20,504 bases of DNA from DATKDF01 sp035512795 (GTDB taxonomy: Bacteria > Acidobacteriota > Vicinamibacteria > Vicinamibacterales > SCN-69-37): contig DATKDF010000139.1 of the NCBI GenBank assembly GCA_035512795.1, positions 1 through 20,504 of the forward strand. The letters run 5' to 3'. Numbering within the stretch: position 1 is the stretch's first letter; the number at the start of each line of letters is the position of its first letter. Below, one piece after another: positions 16,775 to 20,504 of this stretch. Under the pieces are notes generated by a model that was given only the letters and a program-made list of their open reading frames with translations, did no database searches and was not told the DNA's origin. Made by a program: the position numbers and the translations under genes.

Positions 16775-19405
16775 GTGAAGCTGGTAGTGTCTCTCGCGAT
16801 GGGTCTCGCGGTCATCGGATTCGGGGCGGCGCGTGCCGCGGCCCAGGTGCCCGAGGCCGCCGGCGTGGTGCGCGTCACCGTTGCGGACCCGAGCGGTGCC
16901 GTCGTTCCGGGCGCGGCGGTCACGATTCGCCCGGCCGGGGCGCCGGCCGACGCCGCCCCGCTCCAGTCGACAACGACGAGCGAGACGGGAGTGGCTGCGT
17001 TCCGGGGCCTCGCACCCGGGCGGTACACGATTCGCGCCGGGTTCCCCGGATTCGAAATCGTCGAGGTGCGCGAGTTCCGCGTGCGTGCCGGCGACAATGC
17101 GCGCACGGTGACCCTGCCAATCCGCCGGGTCGCTGAGGACGTGACGGTGGCTCGCGACGGCCGCACCGCGGCGCTCGACCCGCGCGGCAACGCGTTCTCG
17201 ACCGTCCTGACGCGCGAGCAGATCGAGATGCTGCCCGACGATCCGGACGAGATGGAAGCCGCGCTTCGCGCCATGGCGCCGCCCGGGGCCAGCTTCCGCG
17301 TCGATGGTTTCTCCGGCGGCCGGCTGCCGCCCAAGGCGCAGATCCGATCGATCCGCCTCCCGCGGATGGACCAGTTCGCGGCGCAGAACCACGGCGGCTT
17401 CGCCGGCGTGATGCACATCGACATCATGACGCAGCCGGGCAGCGGTCCGCTGCGCGGCTCGTTCGACGTCGCCTTCCGTGACGATGCCCTGAACGCGGCC
17501 AATCCGTTCGTGCCCGAGAAGGGCGACGAGGGCCTGCGCCAGGGCGGCCTGTCGCTCTCGGGCGCGATCGTGCCGAACCGCTCGTCGTTCTCGATCTCGG
17601 TGCAACAGGGACGCGTGCTCGATACGACGAACCTGCTGGCGGCATTGCCGGGCGCGACGGTCGCCGAAGCCGTGCGCCGGCCGACCGACCGCCGCCTCTT
17701 CACGGGCCGTTTCGACCAGGCCCTGACGACCGATCACATGCTGCGGCTCTCCTACCAGCGCACTCAAGCCGACAGCCGGAATCTGGGCGTGGGCGGTTTC
17801 GACCTGTTCGAGCGCGCCTATCGCACGGAGGCGGCTGACAACATCTTCCGCGTGTCCGAGAACGGACCCGTCGGGCGGCGGTTGTTCAGCGAGTCGCGGC
17901 TCCAGGTTCGGTGGGCATCGAACGCATCGGCGTCGGTCTTCGAGGCGCCGGCCATCCGTGTGCTCGATGCGTTCACGAGCGGCGGCGCGCAGCGGCGCGG
18001 TGGCGAGCGGCGCGTGGAGATCGAGGCGGCCACCGACCTCGACTACGTGCGGGGACTGCACTCGATGCGGGCCGGGCTGCTCGTCGAGGGCGGGCGCTAC
18101 CGGTCGGATGCCTTCTCGGACTACCTCGGTACCTACACGTTCGCCAGCCTCGACGACTATCTGGCCGGCCGGCCGATGAACTACAGCCGGCGGCTGGGCG
18201 ATCCGACCGTGTCGTTCTCGAATGTGCAGGCCGGCGCGTACGTCCAGGACGACTACCGGATTCACCCGAGCGTGATGCTGAGCTACGGGCTCCGGTACGA
18301 GGCGCAGTCGCTCATCGGCGACCGCAACAACTTCCTGCCGCGCGTGAGCGTGTCCTGGACTCCGGCCGCGTCGGGTGTGTGGACCGTTCGCGCGGGGTGG
18401 GGTTACTTCACCGACTGGCTGGCGACCCCTGTCTACGACCAGACGCTGCGGCTGGACGGCTTCCGCCAGCAGGAGCTGAACATCCTGAATCCCTCGTTTC
18501 CCGATCCCGGTCTGGACGGCCTTGCGCCGGCCACGAACCGGTACCGGCTCGCCGCCGACCTGCTGCTGCCCGACACACAGGCGGTCAACCTGGGCCTGGA
18601 GCGCCGGATTGGCGCCAACGCCCGCGTCACGGCGACCTACACGCATCGGCGAGGCGGGCACGTGCTGCGTGGCCGCAACCTGAACGCGCCGGTCGACGGG
18701 GTCCGGCCGGACGCGGCGTTTGCCAACGTCATCGAGGTCGTGGGCGATGCCGGCGCGCGCACGCACATGTTCGGCATTCATGCCAGCCTCATCCGGCTCG
18801 ACTGGCGCCAGACGTTCATGATGGTCAACTACCAGCTCGCGTCGAGTGAGACCAACGCGACCGGCGCCTTCGGCATTCCAGCCAGCGGCGACGACCTCTC
18901 GACCGAGTGGGGGCCGACGCTGCCGAGGCATCGCTTCGGCGGCAGCTTCAACATGCGCCCGTTCGGCAACTTCGGCATCGCGCTCAACGCGCGCGTGCAG
19001 TCGGGCAGCCCGTACACCATTACGACCGGCGCCGATGACAACGGCGACGGCGTCTTCAACGACCGGCCCGACGGCGTCACGCGCAACTCCGCGCGTGCCG
19101 CCCGGCAGTGGGACCTGGGCCTGCGGCTTTCCTACGCGATGGGCTTCGGCGGCCCGCGCGACAGCGGCACCGGTGGCGGCACGATGGTGATCATCGCCGG
19201 CAGCGGCGGCGGGATGCCCGGCGGCGGCGTCACCGGACCGAACGCCAGCCGGTACCGCGTCGAGTTCTATGCCTCCGCACAGAACGTGACCAACCACCGG
19301 AACTACGTGGGCTACAGCGGCGTCCTGACGTCGCCGTTCTTCGGCCAGGCCACGAATGTGCTCAATCCCCGGAAGATCGAGGTCGGGACGCGGTTCGGGT
19401 TCTGA
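16775..19405 (+). CDS. TonB-dependent receptor with carboxypeptidase-regulatory-like domain
   Basis: 876 residues from GTG 16775, with Shine-Dalgarno GGAGGT (16765-16770). Signal peptide at about 1-23 (cut near AAA-Q). Residues 31-118 form a carboxypeptidase-regulatory-like beta-sandwich (VRVTVADPSGAVVPGAAVTI, then PGRYTIRAGFPGFE). The plug at about 122-225 includes FRVDGFSGGRLPPKAQIRSI and ends in HIDIMTQPGSGPLRGSFDV, typical of Acidobacteria receptors. A long beta-barrel follows and terminates in GTRFGF, with the C-terminal Phe expected of outer-membrane barrels. A Ca-loop-like DDNGDGVFNDRPDG lies near residue 755, as in many relatives, and a Gly-rich loop lies near 790-823. It should take up an unknown ligand across the outer membrane using TonB. 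No obvious TonB box is visible. It is co-directional with the LolA-like gene. Confidence 0.94.
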   Translation: MKLVVSLAMGLAVIGFGAARAAAQVPEAAGVVRVTVADPSGAVVPGAAVTIRPAGAPADAAPLQSTTTSETGVAAFRGLAPGRYTIRAGFPGFEIVEVREFRVRAGDNARTVTLPIRRVAEDVTVARDGRTAALDPRGNAFSTVLTREQIEMLPDDPDEMEAALRAMAPPGASFRVDGFSGGRLPPKAQIRSIRLPRMDQFAAQNHGGFAGVMHIDIMTQPGSGPLRGSFDVAFRDDALNAANPFVPEKGDEGLRQGGLSLSGAIVPNRSSFSISVQQGRVLDTTNLLAALPGATVAEAVRRPTDRRLFTGRFDQALTTDHMLRLSYQRTQADSRNLGVGGFDLFERAYRTEAADNIFRVSENGPVGRRLFSESRLQVRWASNASASVFEAPAIRVLDAFTSGGAQRRGGERRVEIEAATDLDYVRGLHSMRAGLLVEGGRYRSDAFSDYLGTYTFASLDDYLAGRPMNYSRRLGDPTVSFSNVQAGAYVQDDYRIHPSVMLSYGLRYEAQSLIGDRNNFLPRVSVSWTPAASGVWTVRAGWGYFTDWLATPVYDQTLRLDGFRQQELNILNPSFPDPGLDGLAPATNRYRLAADLLLPDTQAVNLGLERRIGANARVTATYTHRRGGHVLRGRNLNAPVDGVRPDAAFANVIEVVGDAGARTHMFGIHASLIRLDWRQTFMMVNYQLASSETNATGAFGIPASGDDLSTEWGPTLPRHRFGGSFNMRPFGNFGIALNARVQSGSPYTITTGADDNGDGVFNDRPDGVTRNSARAARQWDLGLRLSYAMGFGGPRDSGTGGGTMVIIAGSGGGMPGGGVTGPNASRYRVEFYASAQNVTNHRNYVGYSGVLTSPFFGQATNVLNPRKIEVGTRFGF

Positions 19406-19428
19406 GGCCGGCCGGCCGGCGGGCGGGT

Positions 19429-19450
19429 GACCTCAGACCAGCCTGAGGTC
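19429..19450. terminator. 8-bp stem hairpin between converging genes
   Basis: GACCTCAG (19429-19436) pairs with CTGAGGTC (19443-19450), with a 6-nt loop. It overlaps the last codons and stop of the toxin gene and lies 24 nt after the receptor stop. GGCCGG repeats (19406-19420) precede it. No T tract follows on either strand. A bidirectional terminator is the likely role by position. Confidence 0.5.
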
Positions 19451-19807
19451 CTTGATGTCTTCGAAGTCCCGGCGGTTGAGCGTCCAGAGCGCAGCGTCGC
19501 CTGCCATCGCACAGGCGGCCACCGCCAGATCGATCTCCCGCCCACGCGGGCGGCGAAGCGCGCCGTACAGACGGGCGGCCGCCTCGGCTTCGGCCGGACC
19601 GAACGCGACCGCCGCATCGCGGGGAAACAGCTCTTCCTGCGCGAGGAGCTCAGCACGCACGCGCGGCCCGCGGAGCCACTCGTACAGCACGATCGTCGAC
19701 AGGGTCAGCCGATGGCCCTGCTCGATGAGTGACACCAGGCTGCTGAGTGAACGTCTCGGCCCGGTGAGGGCGTCGACCAGGGCCGACGTGTCCAGGTGGA
19801 CGATCAC
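19433..19807 (-). CDS. vapC: VapC-like PIN-domain toxin
   Basis: 124 residues from GTG 19807; the GTGA overlap with the antitoxin stop supports this start and translational coupling. PIN-domain acidic residues are present: D6 in IVHLDTSALVDAL, E43 in TIVLYEWLRGPR, D93 in REIDLAVAACA and D114 in TLNRRDFEDI. These would bind Mg2+ for ribonuclease action in VapC toxins, usually on tRNA or rRNA. The full length is normal for the family and no catalytic residue is missing, so the gene is probably intact. It is transcribed with and after the RHH antitoxin. The symbol denotes family only; the RNA target is unknown. Confidence 0.9.
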   Translation of the reverse strand: MIVHLDTSALVDALTGPRRSLSSLVSLIEQGHRLTLSTIVLYEWLRGPRVRAELLAQEELFPRDAAVAFGPAEAEAAARLYGALRRPRGREIDLAVAACAMAGDAALWTLNRRDFEDIKDLRLV

Positions 19808-20085
19808 GGGCGACCGTGCTGCCGGCCCCCGCTCCGCCTGGCCCGCCGGATCGTCTCGAGCTCGGCATCGACGGCCCGGCCGGATCGGCTGGCCTTCACG
19901 CCACGGAGACGATCGACGACGTCGAGAAGGCGGACCCGTTCGGCTTCGCTCAGCCGGTCGCTCCGGGCGGCGTAGTCGGCGACGGCCTCACGCACCACCT
20001 GGCTCTGCGGTTTCCGGAGCCGGGCTGCGGTCCGCCGGATGTGCCCGACCGTGATCGCGTCGAGCGAAAAGGTGACACGGACCAT
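19804..20085 (-). CDS. Ribbon-helix-helix antitoxin
   Basis: 93 residues from ATG 20085. The N-terminal 45 residues fit a CopG/RHH fold: a basic strand MVRVTFSLDA, then helices around VGHIRRTAARLRK and SQVVREAVADYAARS. The C-terminal half (LLDVVDRLRGVKASRSGRAVDAELETIRRARR) is charged and would wrap the toxin. The gene is upstream of, and overlaps by 4 nt, the PIN toxin, the standard order. It should dimerise, bind its own promoter and neutralise the toxin. The start lacks a Shine-Dalgarno. TAGTAT on the minus strand (20100-20095) is 9 nt upstream, and a repeated ACCATAACG flanks it. Confidence 0.88.
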   Translation of the reverse strand: MVRVTFSLDAITVGHIRRTAARLRKPQSQVVREAVADYAARSDRLSEAERVRLLDVVDRLRGVKASRSGRAVDAELETIRRARRSGGRQHGRP

Positions 20086-20108
20086 AACGGTGAAATACTA
20101 CCATAACG
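20081..20108 (-). promoter_or_regulatory. Antitoxin promoter with 9-bp direct-repeat operator
   Basis: ACCATAACG occurs twice on the plus strand at 20081-20089 and 20100-20108, 19 bp apart. The first copy covers the antitoxin start codon and the second abuts the -10-like TAGTAT (minus strand, 20100-20095). Repeats placed around promoter and start suit autorepression by an RHH antitoxin. The repeat is seen; the function is inferred. Confidence 0.55.
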
Positions 20109-20109
20109 A

Positions 20110-20128
20110 CTGCCGACCGGTCTGGCAG
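20110..20128 (-). terminator. Possible weak hairpin downstream of a permease gene
   Basis: CTGCC (20110-20114) and GGCAG (20124-20128) form a 5-bp stem with a 9-nt loop, 40 nt after the stop of the minus-strand permease and just upstream of the antitoxin promoter. No T tract. Low support. Confidence 0.25.
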
Positions 20129-20167
20129 GCCGCGGGCGCCGCACGACCGAGCGCAGCCCGGCGGCGA

Positions 20168-20504
20168 TCACTCCTCGGTCAGCGTGGCCGCCGGATCGAT
20201 GCGGCCCGCGCGCCAGGCAGGCACCAGCGTCGCCGTAACGGCGGCGACCGCCAGCGCGAGTCCGGCGACGGCCAGCACCTCCGGTGCGGCCGGGGCCACG
20301 CCGTGGAGCATGCCTTGCGCGAAGCGCGACGCGACGACGGCCGCGGGAGCACCGGCCAGAAGGCCACTGCCGACGATGATCCAGGCGTCGGCCATGACGA
20401 TCCGCCGGACGTCACGCGGACCGGCGCCGAGCGCCACGCGAATGCCGATCTCACGGCGACGCTCCGCGACCAGCCGCGCCGCCAGCCCGTACAGGCCGAC
20501 GGCT
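20168..20504 (-). CDS. MacB/FtsX-type ABC permease C-terminus, 5'-truncated
   Basis: The minus-strand frame is open to the window edge and ends at TGA 20170-20168. The last 112 residues are visible. Reading inward from the edge gives AVGLYGLAARLVAERRREIG, then IRVALGAGPRDVRRIV, the conserved cytoplasmic motif before the last two membrane segments of MacB/FtsX permeases. It ends with VPAWRAGRIDPAATLTEE, the usual C-terminal PAWRAxRxDPxxxLxxE signature. Whether it is a full ADOP or a single-FtsX permease cannot be told from here. It is not close in sequence to the two ADOP genes at the left end. The start lies beyond the window. Confidence 0.9.
   Translation of the reverse strand, partial: AVGLYGLAARLVAERRREIGIRVALGAGPRDVRRIVMADAWIIVGSGLLAGAPAAVVASRFAQGMLHGVAPAAPEVLAVAGLALAVAAVTATLVPAWRAGRIDPAATLTEE

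Noticed and set aside
15893..19297. Very long minus-strand open frame (over 1100 codons) opposite the LolA-like and TonB-receptor genes
   Set aside because: Its translation is Arg/His/Gly/Ala-rich with no domain or membrane pattern. The plus-strand genes have clear signal peptides and family motifs, and long antisense frames are expected in GC-rich coding DNA.

Overview
The window is GC-rich, densely coded DNA that looks like a chromosomal segment of an Acidobacteriota member, possibly class Vicinamibacteria. The main pointers are two tandem permeases of the acidobacterial duplicated orphan permease (ADOP) type, a TonB-dependent receptor with an N-terminal carboxypeptidase-regulatory-like domain, and a WPGFRGPN-type PQQ-propeller protein. 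The taxonomic call is inference from gene types. I see no rRNA, tRNA, CRISPR array, insertion sequence or phage gene.

Layout. (1) 1-4998, plus strand: two paralogous ADOP permeases in tandem, the first cut by the window start. (2) 5088-6506, minus: an exported PQQ-like beta-propeller protein. It is divergent, across only 28 bp, from (3) 6535-8687, plus: an M20 metallopeptidase, a single-domain rhodanese and a small membrane protein. (4) 8759-10054, minus: an exported HEGYPGHH (DUF885-like) metallohydrolase. It is divergent from (5) 10053-12908, plus: a His-less cupin, an ABC ATPase and its membrane partner. The two divergent start codons of (4) and (5) overlap each other. (6) 12955-15605, minus: a histidine kinase and an OmpR-type response regulator. 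It is divergent, across 197 bp, from (7) 15803-19405, plus: an exported LolA-like protein and a TonB-dependent receptor. (8) 19433-20085, minus: a VapC-like PIN toxin and ribbon-helix-helix antitoxin. (9) 20168-20504, minus: the C-terminus of another MacB/FtsX-type permease, cut by the window end.

How the genes work together. The clearest functional module is (6)+(7). The gap between the kinase operon and the LolA-like/receptor operon contains three half-sites at exact 11-bp spacing, as expected for an OmpR/PhoB-type regulator. I propose that this two-component system controls the divergent receptor operon. The cupin-ATPase-permease genes are tightly coupled and form a probable ABC-2-like exporter. 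The PIN/RHH pair has a 9-bp direct repeat around its promoter and start codon, a plausible autoregulatory operator.

A cross-cutting pattern is that several genes that open transcription units (PQQ protein, M20 peptidase, cupin, histidine kinase, antitoxin) lack a Shine-Dalgarno sequence. Each instead has a -10-like hexamer 6-9 nt before the start codon, suggesting leaderless or nearly leaderless mRNAs. The second ADOP gene, the LolA-like gene and the receptor gene have good Shine-Dalgarno sites. Convergent gene ends are marked by hairpins without T tracts.
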